From positions 1,984,001 through 2,048,000 of the forward strand of contig NC_135248.1 in NCBI RefSeq assembly GCF_947623445.1: a DNA stretch of 64,000 nt, in the 5' to 3' direction. Positions 48,001 to 61,091 of the stretch are shown in pieces (the stretch's first letter is position 1; every line of letters begins with the position of its first letter). A program made the position numbers and the translations under genes. The notes under the pieces were generated by a model. The model saw only the letters and a program-made list of their open reading frames with translations, was not told where the DNA came from and did not search any database. Origin of the DNA: Clavelina lepadiformis. Its lineage: Eukaryota > Chordata > Ascidiacea > Aplousobranchia > Clavelinidae.

Positions 48001-51000
48001 TTCATGTTTTGACTTCCGTCTAAAAACTTGAACAATTTTAAGTTAAAAACAAAGTTTCTCTTGTAAGCCAGCTGTTTATAGAAATCTAAATATAGACTCG
48101 TGACAACTGACAGCAGTTTTTGCTAAACAAGCCGCGCAAATAAACTCATCGGCTTGATTAAGATAGGTTATGTCAGCCAGGTAAATTTAGACGACGTTTA
48201 TTGATATTCTATAGCGAAATATTTCGGGAAATATTAAATATGTTAGCCGCTTTCCATTACGAATTACTCACCGTTTTGTTATAGAGAAAGGACCATTAAG
48301 CGGTAACAATGGCAGTCACCATGACGGCGGAAACAGAAACGCAGCAAGAAAACAAATAAAGACCGTCAATATAATGTCATTTCTTCCAGAGGGCAGCAGA
48401 CCATTAGAACTGGAATCTTAAATCTTTATTGTGACGTCACTTATTTTGGTGAGAATCGATGCGTAATGCTGGTATTGATGACGTCTAACGTGACGTAGAA
48501 ACAGCGAATAAAGATGTTTGTCGTATCGAAGACATGAAAGTAATTGTAAATATCCGAGTTTGCCGGTTTACAAGTCGTCTGATCAAATATTTAACTTTAA
48601 AAAAATGATGCTAAAACAACAGCTGTTAACACGGGCTAGATGATGGCGTGGGCGTTGTGCCAAGCCAGCGGCGTTCAATTGATATAAATTATTTTCAACT
48701 CTCGTGTTGGTGTGATATCGGAAATGTGATTTGTTGCGATCATGTTTAAGAGTTCATCGCGCAGATGCGATTGTGGTGTCTGGCTTGGTGGGTGGCCACG
48801 TTGTTGCTTAATGCAAGTAACCTATAACCACAAACAAGGAAAACCAGATGAAGTTTTAGGACAATAAATCGCACGATTTCACTTTGACGCTGTGCAAAGG
48901 CGTTTCTCCAATTAGAAGCTGGACAAATTTCAACTCGAAATGCATTAGATTGCATTTGCACGGTTGTCTTACGTGATACTAGTACCATCACGTGATAAGG
49001 GGAACTTCAAGTTAACCCTGGTTAAAATATTGCGCAAGTCCAATATCGCCTAAATGTGGTATACCAGCCAACTATAGTTGACTTCACAAAATGAACAATT
49101 CTTATCACTAAAACCAAAACATAGCTCTGCGTGACGTACCTTTCTCCCAATTCAGGTTAACGGGGTTTTACGCATTTGCGTAAAGTTCTGTGATAAATTA
49201 GAATTGTTGTCTGTCGCGATTTTGTGGCAATGCATTCCGTACGGGATCCAAAAACATGCACAAATAAGGTTTGATAAGTCACAAAGGTTAAATCACGAAA
49301 AGGCTCGTTTGGTAAACCGAAAAAACACACTAAAAATTAGTTTGATGTGATGTTGTTGATGGAAAAGTCGCAGAAGATAAAAGAAATCGGCGTTTTTGTG
49401 ATTAATCTTTCTGCCGACGATCTGCTTGATTATATGAATGTGTAACAGTGACAAGAATTTCACTTTGATATTCTCCTGTTTTCTAAGATCTCTTTCGCTG
49501 TGACACGAGACACGTTTACGGTTCGATGAGCTCCGGGTCGCTTTGATGATTCTCGATTCACAAGTCCCCGCGTGGGGGCGTAAGAAAATAAACAATCAGT
49601 GGCGCATAGCAAGCCTGGATGTTATTAATGTGGTCAAAGTTTCGATATCTGCGGTTGTAGAACAAAGTCAAACGGGCATCAAAGCTGGAGTAGAAATGAG
49701 CCATTACATCATCGGCAAAACCAATATTTTCTGGGAGACTTAGCACGTCCGATTCCCCGCCACCGGATGCGAGATCTTCTCGATCCCACTATTAGATGAA
49801 ATGAGCCAGCGAGAAGATCCGTCTATTAAGTGTGACTCTTACTAGATTGCGGAAGTTTCGGATCCCAATCCCCCCTGATACCCAACACCGCCCCGTATAC
49901 AAAACAATCAGTGGCCCCCAAACAGTCACTGCACGTTTGGTGGCGACCCCACGCGAGTTCGGGATCAGGGCGATGGGTTAAACATTTTGTGAGATCAATG
50001 ATTATATTTCTCAAGTTCAGCAAGGAAATATGATATTTACATTTCCTTGTGGGTTTATAAGCAAACAAAAATATTTCTCGCTTCGTACAGTGATTTACGC
50101 TGCAGAAAGACGTTTTAATGGTGATTTTACAACAAAAACCGACGTATTGTATGTCACCTTTATTTTATATAACCATCCCTTATTAGGTGATGTCTATTTA
50201 TTTATACAAGTGCTTGCAGTCACACAAACCAACAATGTATTCACAAAAGATTTGTTGATGTTTTGTTTTTCATGTTAGGTCTGATTGATTGCAGCTGATC
50301 CCAATATGGCCGCTGTACAAATAAAGACATTTTCTTTAGTCCTCAGGAGATTGATTACAAATCGATAGAAAACCTCAAATAGCTTGTTCAAAAAGCGGCC
50401 CCATATATGTTGAAAATCTCCCCAAATACTTTATCCCTAAATGGGATCAGCTTTCCCTCGGGAGAGTCGAAGTGATTTTAATCAATGAGTAACATTACAC
50501 CTTTCTAATACGTAACAACAACGGCATTTCGGTAAGACACGGGTCACCTGTTACGTATTCGACTTGATTTTGTGATGTCAACATTGTTCCACGTGACCAA
50601 GGGGCTGAAATACGTTGACCCAATAGCAAACGACAGTAGCTTGGCAGCGAACTGGAATGTCATCTGTACAACAGGGTGAGTCAAAGCATTTCAATTTCCA
50701 CAACATTGGACATTGGACACCAGACACAGGATTTCTTGTGTTTTGGCCCCGGTTTGATTCACCCTGTTGCCGCATACCGTAGTTTCTTTTGCCGTGTTTA
50801 TGTCAAAACCGGTTGTTGATTTGTCCATCAGCGAGATACTGGCGATTCAACATTCCTAGCATTGCCTTTCAGTGAATATGGGACAGGTGAGAAACTTGTA
50901 AAGAAAGGTACGTGGTTAACTATGGAAACTTGAGCCCAAGGATTCCATGAATTTGAACCTTAAGTTGCGTTATTGAGCCAACGCGAAGATTTAATGATAG

Positions 51001-54000
51001 GTTTTGAGTTGAGTGCGGTTATTGTCATAAAGAACATTGTCATATTGTCTCGCCTTGTTAGTTATTGCGTCCGGCTATAATGTTTCATAACAATAAACGG
51101 CAGAATCTCACTGACGTATAGAACAACGCCAAAATCTTACACGACCCTGAAATTATTACAACGATTTACGTCATAGCTACAAGTAACAGCAACTATCATA
51201 CAAATCATAGTAAAATTATTCCTGCCCATAGTAAAAATATTAAACAAACTTTAACTTTCGATAAACCCTAATAAGAGGAACCCGTAGATGGCGGGTTCGA
51301 TTCCTGTCCGGGTCGTGATCCTGCTGGAACCTCTGACAACAAATACGTGGTTATAACAATAAAATAATTCTCCAGCAGCAAAGTAATTGGGAAAACTGGA
51401 AAGCATAGAAGTTGGTTGATGGCAATAAACCGGTCAAAGCAAGCGATACAACAAGGAAGACAAACAAAAACCGGGGAACAGATTCACTAAATCATGTTAT
51501 TGACTCGCCTGTCTTACAACGCAAACAACAACGTCACTCTAACCTTCCATTGAACTAGTTATGTGACTCGCTTATTAAACACAAACACAACTCGGTCGGT
51601 TTTTTGGCCACTGCTTGTCTTTTGGTTTGGGTCAGGGTTGCGAGTAAGAATTTTTAAGACGCGAAAGGTTTCATGGCGGTTTATGGTTGTGATTTTATAG
51701 TTTTGGCATTTTATGTCAGTTAATGGCTCTGTCCAAGGTTAGCCTGTTACCTTAGATGCAGATGTGGCGCCACAGCGACGTCTTGTGAGTGGAGAATTTT
51801 TGTAAAGTAATTTAATGACTATTGTTTAAAAGTAGCTTTAAAAGCAAAATCTACAAGGTAAAAGAAAGAATATGGATATATGTGTATCCAACTTTTTAGA
51901 AAAATAGAGTTACTTATGATAATGTACTTTGTTCTTCTCCTAAAAATAACATAGCGGCTTTGGGTATGGTGATTTAATTATAAACTACAAGATGGTTGTA
52001 AAACAGATAATTTTCATATTTGGTACTGTGAGGTCACTGCATTGCAATAGACTAATTGAGTCTACCACAATACCATGCTCTATGGATTGTCCTTGTATTG
52101 ATTATACTGTATCACTTACATTTACAATTTTAAAACAATTTTTCCGATTTTAAGTAAAACTAAACAATAAACTAACTCCTCTTACGAGACATAAGCTACT
52201 CAAGTTTATAAAAGGATATTTTGTAGTAAGGTGGTTATCTCTATGTTTGGAAGCGAAACGCGTTTGCCGTTTCTTGGATTTCAACATTAATCAATATTAC
52301 CGAGTTTGAAGACTAAAAGCCGGTAACTTGCAAAAAGAATTTAAGCATCGATCGTTACCGTGATGTTCATTCAATTTGTCATCAATTCTTTATAAACAAG
52401 AACAAAGATATAGGTTGCGTCATAATGCGCAAATATGACGGATATTTATTTGGCTTTTGTTAGATCACAATGGCAATTAGAAATTAACAATTGCAATTAC
52501 AATAACAATGGTGCCTAAGATGCAATAATATAAACAAAGAGCGTGTGAAATTGAATTGCATTGTGTATGGTCAACTAGAATACAATTATTTATCGTTTAA
52601 TGGTGAGAAAAACAACAAAATAATTTAAGAATCGGCCGCAAAACTTATAACATATGCGTAAGAATCACTGTGAAAATGTACCAACGCTGATAACGCAAAA
52701 TGTCCTTCGAAAATTAAAACAATGTGCCCACAAGCACAAAAATCTCTTTCAACCGTTTACTACGTCATAGTGATAGGCGGTGATGTTGGGACAAAATTTC
52801 CTCTCAGCTGATTTTTATGTCGCTTCACGCAAAGGACAACAAAGGAGTTGAGAAATCCAAGCTGGCTGAGAAACAGCTGCTAGTTTTGGCCTGGCTAACA
52901 TTTCGCCGGCGAGTGATGAGAAATATCCTGTTTATTCTATATTTAATTTAATTAAACGTAATTTAGATGCTGTTTAATGGCGGAAGTTGTTTTAAAACTT
53001 GTGTACTGGGACCTCTGAGTGGACACCACACCAGTGATCAAGATGGACCCAAAGCAGAGATAAAACATCGCTTGCTGCCATAAGTTCAAATCTAAACCAA
53101 TTTAACTCAAACATCGACGTTTTTCGTGTTATTTTATGGCACTTGGCCCAACTACCACGTTGACTTTACCGTAAACTTTATTTTCTGATGTTTGTTTCCC
53201 TGTTCTTGGAAGGCGATCAGAAAACATCAAAATGTTAAATATTAATGGCCATTACCCAATACCACCAAACATTCTATTCACTAGGTGGCACTGCGTAAAC
53301 GCTGGTGATCTTACGTAGTAAACATTCCAATAAGTGACGCCAAAGGGTAAGAGAGACAGATGTTGACGGAAAAAGAAAAACATGGAAGAAAACTGCTTTT
53401 AAGAACAAAATTCGTCATCGAAAGTACATAATCCGTATTTACAAGCCAATGGAAAAATAACAATAGTGTTATAATAATAACTGAAATATTTTACAAATTT
53501 GTAGTTAGCAAGTGCAGACAAAATACTTTCCGTGACGCACGATACCAAACTACTCCATTTTCAGACCAAAATGTGTCTGCCGGCGGTTAGTTGCATTCCC
53601 ACAATAAAAACCAAACAAATAGTCGACTGTGGCCTGGTTAAAAAAAATTTTGATATGCGGTTTGAAGTATATTTTCGAGTTGTCGTTATCATTTTAAGTA
53701 TTCTGCACTTCGTGCTAAAGTAAAACTTGAACCAGATAGCTTGCAACAGCTGACCGTCCGTCGACGTTTCTAGTTAAAATTTTTGAATCCGCTCGAATTA
53801 CCGAGCTAAAACGCCTCGTTAAACAATAGCTTACGGCTTGCGCGTGCCTTAGACGTAAAATACACCTAGTTAAGGCAACGACAGCCTGCCCTTGTGATAA
53901 CACAAAGCCTATTATGACGACATAAAGCAAAATGGGCTGCGTCTACGCTTTTCATACGTCTTTAAGGTGTCTTAAAAACTCCAGTTGGCGCTAGCTTAAT

Positions 54001-55800
54001 AATTGCAGTTCATGTTCGGACACTGCGGTGTATTTATTTGCATAATTATTATGTCATAGAGGTCAATCGTGATGTAATCGGCTTTGGATAAGGTTCACCA
54101 GACAAGGTTAGTTAAAAAAAATAAGCAAGAAGGCAAAATGGTCTGACGAGGCGCGTGAAAATATCGAACGTGATTTGTATTGAAGCTCATTCAAGCACCT
54201 ACAGCACACAGTGACATTTATACTCTATTTGCGGGCAGTTAAACCGCAGAATTAGGTGTTTTCATCAGACTTTCGCCTCAGTTGGGACAAGCTATGATGC
54301 GTTCTGTGGACAGTGGTTAGGGTTTTGTAAGTTTTTTTGTTTTCAATCTTTGAGTAATTAAGCAAACAGTTAAAATGGTAAACATTCACCTTTATAAAGC
54401 TCTTGTACAAACAACAACAGCCCAAAAGGGAAAATTTGACAAGACAAAACGTCTTGTGAGTGTCACTGAGTCACAGCTTACAGGGCAACGGTGACAAGTG
54501 ACAATGGCTTCTTCATTTCCATAAAGGAACTTTCAAAACGTTGCAAATAACGTGCCAGTCACATCAGCAATGCGGTTTCGAACGACGACATAACCTGTTT
54601 AGAATAATAAATATTTAATTTCATTCTTTTAATTTATTCCTTTCCATAATTTATTCATGGCCGACTGATTTGAAAGAAAAGATGGACTTTGGTGCTTTGA
54701 ATGATTCATCACAAGGTCTTGCAATTGCAATAAAAAGGTGTCGTCATTTTTCAAAAAAACGGCAACCTTTGCTTAAAACTATAGGTGAAAATTCGGAAAT
54801 AACTTGTTGCGTCATACTCGAAAGACGGCAGACGTCAACGACGTCTTGAAAGCAGAAGTTATGAAATTAAGATGTCGATGCTACAATGCTAGCAAGCTCA
54901 TTCGAAAAGTTACGCAACGGGCAGTTGATTAACTTCAGGGTTATTTGACGACATTGTTTCAGTTCGCATAACTTTTAATAGCTCGCTACTGGACGTGTCT
55001 TCCTCATAAGCCTAACCACGTTTCGATCAGCGGTAATTAACGCGACTCACAAAATCGTCTGCAGACAGCGCAGATAACAAATAGCTGTTCGCGAAAGAAA
55101 GGTCGCTGCCACCGCTCAGAGGGAAAAAGTTTCGAGTGATCTTATGAGGCAGTTTCTTCCATCTCAAGCAGTTATTCAATCGAGCTCAGGCGCATGAAAG
55201 TGTCGATACAGGGCGTTTGTGACGTAATAATTGTTCACTTTGTGACGGACTGTTCAGCTGCAGACTTTTCCTAGCTAATGCTGGTTAGCAACGATTATTG
55301 TTTACTGTTTTGTCTACCAGCACTGCGTTGTCGAGGAAACTGTTTTTATAACTGTTTTTAAACTGCTAGGTTTAGCTGTACATTCGTTGCATGTAGCCTA
55401 GCACTTATTGCAAAACACTGCTGTATTTTTCTATGACCCTAACCTGGGCGACATAATAACTTCATAACTAAACAAATCCAGAGAAACCAGGACTTTGGAA
55501 ATCTGCCCGAACCAGGGTGTCTTGCGCTGACGTAGCAACCTTTCCTGTGGGATTATGTGACGTAATCGAGCGCAAAGTGGCGTGGATTGGCGGCTCAGCA
55601 ACAAATTGAATAGTTGGTTGTTGTGGCAGGATCGCCTTGATGCGAGCGCATAGCCTTTTCGTAAACACTTGTCTTTCTTGACGTTGGCTTGAAATCAGGG
55701 GTTTAGGGTAGGCAGCATTCGTAAAATGAACCCTTTGTTTGGCAAACAAGAACTTAGAACAACAGCGTTTGTGTTATAATGTAGACGACCGCAAGTAGGC
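42100..55800. other. Long region without supported gene
   Basis: About 13.7 kb with no convincing exon chain, domain or RNA gene. Open frames on both strands are short and unrecognised (48746-48991, 49543-49746 and 49826-50068 were considered). It probably holds regulatory sequence of the flanking genes. tRNA-like T-arms at about 46168 and 51291 do not complete into tRNAs. Confidence 0.45.
44476..44501 (-). promoter_or_regulatory. Composite DR3/DR5 nuclear-receptor-type element
   Basis: Read on the minus strand: GGGTCA, 3 bases, GGGTCA, 5 bases, AGGTCA. The five-base pair matches the RGKTCA-N5-RGKTCA form of retinoic acid receptor/RXR sites, and the three-base pair the DR3 form of other RXR heterodimers. 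It lies 2.4 kb upstream of the TMEFF-like gene. The pattern is seen; binding is inferred. Confidence 0.45.
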
Positions 55801-55920
55801 ATGTGGGGTTGAAAATAAGTAACCATGTTATGCATAAAGGCCAGGCCAAATCATCGTAACTTAATTTGCATCAGGAATTCCTTGCATTTCCGCTGTATAG
55901 GTCGTAAGTTAAGATTGCGT

Positions 55921-55936
55921 TTATTTTGTTTTCAGG
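55921..55936 (+). promoter_or_regulatory. Acceptor upstream of collagen-like gene ATG
   Basis: TTTATTTTGTTTTCAG ending at 55936 is a strong acceptor 136 bases before the chosen ATG, with no clear coding exon before it. It could end a 5' UTR intron or an outron for spliced-leader addition. Confidence 0.35.
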
Positions 55937-56072
55937 TAAAAACTAAAACTTTATCCACTCAAGTGCTTGGCAAATATTTGAACTCGAGTCATCGTATAGT
56001 CTGTGGTTACATTTGTTTTACTTTAAAATCGTTGAGTACGATCGGACTGGAAAACGCGGTTCTGCCAGAATC

Positions 56073-58768
56073 ATGAAGCTTGGATCCGGGGAAGAAAAGC
56101 AAAACCTCCCGAGGTCCGACGACACCGCAAGTTCGTCTAATCTGTTACCTACAGATGACAAAGAGAAACGTAAATGCAGACGCAAAGTGACGAAGCATCA
56201 AGCGCAATCGTCGTCCCCGACCTGCCTTTACTTCGTATTGTTCATTCTAACAGTGGCATGCTTTGCGGCCCTGTTCATATCAGCGCTATTTGCAAGCAAA
56301 GTTATGGAAATCGAGCGGAAAGAGCATGCTATGACCACGCAATGCTCCGTGTACAGAGACGAGGCCCAGGAGCAACGTCAAAGCATTGAGAAGCTGGTGT
56401 CCAAGGTCAATATCTTGTCACAACGCTTATCGAGTTTGGAAAACGAAGCCGACTCTAAGGTATGCCGGGTCGTTCAATTTGTTTACCTATTAGGCAAGCC
56501 ACACGCCTTAGAAATGAGTCGTAGGTGCCCTGGGGGAAGTTACTTGATCGATTCAATCTCAAAATTTATCTCATAATGCACTTCTCTAATTCCCCAGAAT
56601 CTTTCTTGCGACTTAGACCTGATAATGTTGCTATTTTGGTTTCCAATTTTCGAACGGTCCATCCATGACCTCTGAACCCTAGTTTAGGCGCTGTAAATAA
56701 AGGTTTAAGAATGCACGCTGGTTTGGTCCCAAGAATTTTTATTTTATTTTACTCGTCTGTAGCGGTAATCGGCTGAGCAATGTGATGTTGATAAATCGAT
56801 TAACGATTATTCGGTGTGAACTCATTTGCTGATTTTAGTTATTTTGAAGAAACTTTTTGTGGAAAATGCGCAGTAACCCCAGAATTACGGCAAAAACATA
56901 GAATTTTGTGTGACTATTTGTTTCGGCAATCATAACTATTTATTAACTTCGCAAGTAACTTATAAGGTGTTGACCGAGTTATTTGAGTTCTGGTAATTTC
57001 ATGAAAATCTCACCGTAAAGTTAAGGTGCACTGTAGCTTTAGTGGCGGCAAGCCCAAAACGTAACTGTACGTAAAAGAAAACCCAAGACCTGTTTCCAGT
57101 TTTTCCCCACAACACAGTACGCCAAAGCCAGCATATACCACATACACCTGCAAAAATAGTCTGTTAAAAAGCTCATGGAAATGATTCAAATTTTGCGGGG
57201 TTCATTTTAAAAGCGTTTTTGTTTTATTTGTCGAACTTAACCCCGAACTTTACTTAGCATAAGCCCGGAGGCGATTTGTAGTCTTCTAAGATCGTCTCGT
57301 AAACCGCAATCCCAACAAGGTAAAAAAACTTGAACCCAAATGCGCGTCTGCCGTTGGTATTAACAAACTTACCAAGACCAATAGATGACCTAACAGCCCT
57401 TATTGGAGGAAATTAAACTGTTCGTTAGGAATGTATTGCTATGCTGTAATTACTAATTAATGATATAGGAGGTGGAATTTTTAAAGCAAACCTGATTCTT
57501 AATGACTTTAAAAGTTAAACAATTGCGGTAAATATTTTGTTTCGTAAATGTTCAGGCTTCTATTTTTATTACACGCAATTCTGCAAATAGCAACTGCTAT
57601 AAGAGTATGGGTATGCTCCACGGCTGTACCGTTTCATGTCAGACAATGCGTTGGCCACCATAGTTTTCTGTTAAGCACTAACAGCGTATTATTATTGTCA
57701 CTTAGCAACTTATAAAACTGTGTTCTTTCACAAGCGGCTTTGCTTTGCGCTTCTAATCGCCATGGACATGATGTAGATCCGTTATTTTCGGCTTAAGAAT
57801 GCGTGCGTGTTATGTCGCGTACTGCCGCTTTCTGTAAGTGAACGCACATAGATTACTTTTTGCGAAGTCTGTCATGTATTTTGTAGCAAATAGCCAATGC
57901 CCCGCTCGTCAGAGTAAAAACTCAGCCCTGAGAAAGGTCATTTTTGAGTGGGGAATGTTCGTTTTATGCGGTGCTGGCTGTGCGATTTGCGGGAAATTGT
58001 AGATTTCCGGCCCGTAGTTGTAAAGGAAGCCCCAATTAACGGTGAATCATTTCTGTCTGGCTTAATACAAGGTGACTAATGGTCCACTTTTGGTTACAAC
58101 AAGATCCTAGATGCGTTTATTGTGCCGCTGGCCTTGCAGTACCCCTGCTAATAGCTTAATACAAACGAGAGACCGCAAATTTGACAGGGTTCATATAGTC
58201 GACATTATCATGAAGCCATTTATAAATTGGTGTAACATTTAACTGGCGAACGCGGTCAATTGGGAAAGGATTAGCTGGATGTTTATTGATCACAATTTCT
58301 TTTATTACGCCGGGCCTAGCTGGGAACCCCATTACGTTAACGACGTAATACGTCGCTGACAATCGTGGAAAGTTAATAAACAAACAAATAAGCTTCCGAT
58401 CGTAACAATTACAAAGCAACCGCTGGGATTTCCAGCGGCTCCACCGATAGTTGCTATATCCGTGTAAATGTTGTTGTAACTGTTTGAGTAATAACAGAGC
58501 AGTCTGTGAAATAGCAGCATTAGTGTGGGAATTGGAGCTCTATGATGTTTGATAAGGCGGGGGCGGACATTTTAGACATTGTATGTTAAAATCAATTCCG
58601 ATTGCTAAAATGCATCGTTAATTAACACGATTTAACGAGATTGCGATTGTTTTCAAATTATCTTCCTTTATCGCATCACACTTCTTCTTCCCCTTTAGCA
58701 TCCAGAAGAAGTTCTGAAGAGGATGAAGCGCTCTTCCTCCGGATGCGGGTGTCCTCCAGGGCCTAAAG
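56073..58768 (+). CDS. Transmembrane (MACIT-type) collagen-like protein, first two coding exons (3' part outside window)
   Basis: Exon 1 is 56073-56459 (129 codons, phase 0 out); exon 2 is 58699-58768 (phase 1 out). Residues 1-50 form a charged cytoplasmic tail (MKLGSGEEKQNLPR...). A signal anchor spans about 51-74 (LYFVLFILTVACFAALFISA), giving type II topology. A heptad-rich segment at about 78-129 (RQSIEKLVSKVNILSQRLSS) looks like a trimerising coiled coil. Exon 2 has a furin-type site RMKR (about 137-140), then CGCPPGPKG, the start of a Gly-X-Y triple helix with two cysteines. This layout fits transmembrane collagens XIII, XXIII and XXV, whose ectodomains are shed by furin. Gliomedin and ectodysplasin share the plan and cannot be excluded, since the diagnostic C-terminal part is not here. 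The ATG at 56073 was chosen over an in-frame upstream one at 56013 because it starts a typical charged tail. The intron after exon 2 exceeds 5 kb, as no further Gly-X-Y exon was found before the window ends. Confidence 0.75.
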
Positions 58769-60085
58769 GTATGTTTTGTAACTTTATTCATTATGTGCAA
58801 CATCTGACCTGGTGACCCCGCATACGCAGTCCCACACTGTAGGCTTAACAGTCAAGTATAACACAAGCGAGAACGCTTAAATAATATCACAGTAATTCTA
58901 AGAAGTCGCCGCTTCAGAATCATCTACGCAATTTGAATGAATATTTCAAAGGGGAAGGGAAGCCATGTGCAATCGCAGGGCACTAGCCAAGGTTTGTGTC
59001 TGAAACAGGACGGCTTGTGCGCCCGACTGGAGGCAGGCTCGTATACAGCGGCTGGCGTAAGATGGGTAGCAAGTCCACGTTGCTTGTTTATACCGCAGTT
59101 GTCAAGTCTTTCAAAGTCCTTTCAATTTGAGATGTGTCGAGACGTTTTTCGTGTGACGTTGATTGATTACGAGGTAACGACCTATTTCATCGAAAAGCGT
59201 TCGCCGATTTCTTATTGAAATCTCGTTATGACGTCATAATTATCCTCGCAAAATCCAATGGTGGTTTAATGTACGTGGAGAATTACACGAATTTTGAAAC
59301 GAAAACATGTTCAAACGACACACAAGGAGGGTAATAAAATACCCACGTCCGCTTTCGATAGACAAAGGGTTTGGAACGAAATAGAACCATCGAGGATTAA
59401 GTTTCAATCGGGACCGACCGCGACTCAATGGTTTTGTTTAAAGAACTCTGTGTGCTCCATAATAAGTAGCCTATCCGCAAACAATATATGAATTACTGAA
59501 ACACAGAAAACAAACGTTACTAACTATATTGACCTACAAAGCATTCTTCGAAGCGAAAAGCAGAGAAGTATGCTGTAGTATGTGGGTATAGCATACTTTT
59601 GCTGGCACGATGAACAACTCTTTAGATTTCCGATATTGATAATGCGACGTCATAAACATATCTGTAATTGGTTGTGATAGATTTCCGACAGGCGAAAAAT
59701 AAAAACGCTTCCTTTTGTTTTTAAAATGTGTGAATTTTTTAGCCTTTTTCAACGTTTTATAAAGTGAAATACAACTAAAAATAGTTTAAGACAAATTTCT
59801 GGAAACGTCTGCAAATTTAAGTCAATAAAAACCGGAAATTTATGGAATTAAACGTCAGATTTCTGGCAACAAACTTTTCGTCGACTTAATCCCGTCGAGT
59901 TTCGAACGAAATCGCGGTCATGTCGCTATTTTAGTATCGAATCACTTTTTGTCTTGACATAAATACGCCATCTTGTCAGTAGTAGAAGCACATCACAACC
60001 CAACCATTGTCAGTTCATCAAAGAGTAAGTTCCTTGCCAAAACGCCGCTCGTCTGTCGGCAATTAAGCATAGTTGTCACCTAAAA

Positions 60086-60343
60086 CTACACAGCGCGTGC
60101 CGAGGTTTGCGGGTAGCATTGCAAGTGGCTTCGGCGTGCCGTAAACACGATTTTTTCGACGCCAAGTCGCTGCGTTGCAAAAATAGCTTCCAGTAACTGT
60201 ACCTTTTCCGTAAATTGGCTGCTGTTGTTAAACACAAGCAGCCAAACCATTTTGGTGTCGCCTAAAGCTCCCATCACTTGACCCACTTTGACTATACGGC
60301 CGTTTTCAGGGGAAAACGTCAATTTTGTCGATTGTAGGGCCAT
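60086..60343 (-). CDS. Hypothetical 85-aa ORF
   Basis: ATG in a good context (ACAATGGCC) opens a frame with protein-like composition, including KVGQVMGALGDTKMVWLLVF and FTEKVQLLEAIFATQRLGVE, ending TSARAV. An internal AAAAG-GTACAG could also be a splice donor, making this a first exon. I recognise no family. It lies antisense within the presumed collagen intron. Confidence 0.25.
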   Translation of the reverse strand: MALQSTKLTFSPENGRIVKVGQVMGALGDTKMVWLLVFNNSSQFTEKVQLLEAIFATQRLGVEKIVFTARRSHLQCYPQTSARAV

Positions 60344-60536
60344 TGTTACGAAAGAGGTGATGTTATTTCGGCACTATCAGTTCCCTGAACGACAAAGAAC
60401 TGCCATTTGAAACCGAGCGATATCAGAGACCTGGTAGTTCTTGTTTTCTAATCGGATTTACCCCAAAAGTGGTGATACGTGCCACTAACCCCCATTTTGT
60501 GTCCTACGTTTTTATTCGCAAGAGTTTCGTTTTGAA

Positions 60537-61091
60537 ATGCAGCCAAAAAGATCGCATTTCCCATTGAAGTCGTGCCAACGATTTGAAGATCGGCGCCAAA
60601 GTTGTTACAACAACTGCCTGGCGAAAGAAAGATCCGTCAAAACGTTTCAATTTTTAATCAAAACCAAACACCCGCAGAGGAAGGCGACTGTGTCCGGCAT
60701 GCGAACAATAATAGAAATCTTATATCTCGGAAAAGGGAAGTCCATTTACGGCGAACCTGCTCTTACTTGTCTGGCCAGCGTTTATGCTGGGAATGGAAAC
60801 GAGGTCGAAAAAGCAATTCAGCAAAATAGTCAAAGATACGGAGTATACAGTCGCAAAAAATATGCACGACTAAATAATTCACAAGTGATATTGATACGGT
60901 ATTGTATTGCCGGAAGTTTTCACAAGCTTAAGCCTGTCAGGAAAGCCTTTCCTAACTCACGCCCATCAACCTTATATTCAGACTCTCGCGATTTTACAAA
61001 ATTCCTGTCGTTGGGGAAATTGTTGTCCGTTGTCCACGATTCGTATTCCCGATCACTTTTGGGCCAAAATACAAGCTCGGGTTTGGTATAA
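60537..61091 (+). CDS. Hypothetical 184-aa ORF
   Basis: The longest single open frame in the window that is not explained by a recognised gene. It begins MQPKRSHFPLKSC and contains EILYLGKGKSIYGEPALTC, with no domain I can name. By rough reckoning from base composition, chance frames this long are uncommon but not excluded in 64 kb. No splice or poly(A) context supports it strongly. Confidence 0.2.
   Translation: MQPKRSHFPLKSCQRFEDRRQSCYNNCLAKERSVKTFQFLIKTKHPQRKATVSGMRTIIEILYLGKGKSIYGEPALTCLASVYAGNGNEVEKAIQQNSQRYGVYSRKKYARLNNSQVILIRYCIAGSFHKLKPVRKAFPNSRPSTLYSDSRDFTKFLSLGKLLSVVHDSYSRSLLGQNTSSGLV

Noticed and set aside
49558..49746. Minus-strand frame with FADDV resembling a reverse transcriptase YADD box
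   Set aside because: Neighbouring reverse transcriptase motifs are absent and the sequence after it does not fit any RT subdomain.
51291..51314. tRNA-like T arm (GGGTTCGATTCC)
   Set aside because: The arm pairs weakly and no matching 5' acceptor strand, D arm or anticodon arm lies at the right distance. At best a remnant or chance.
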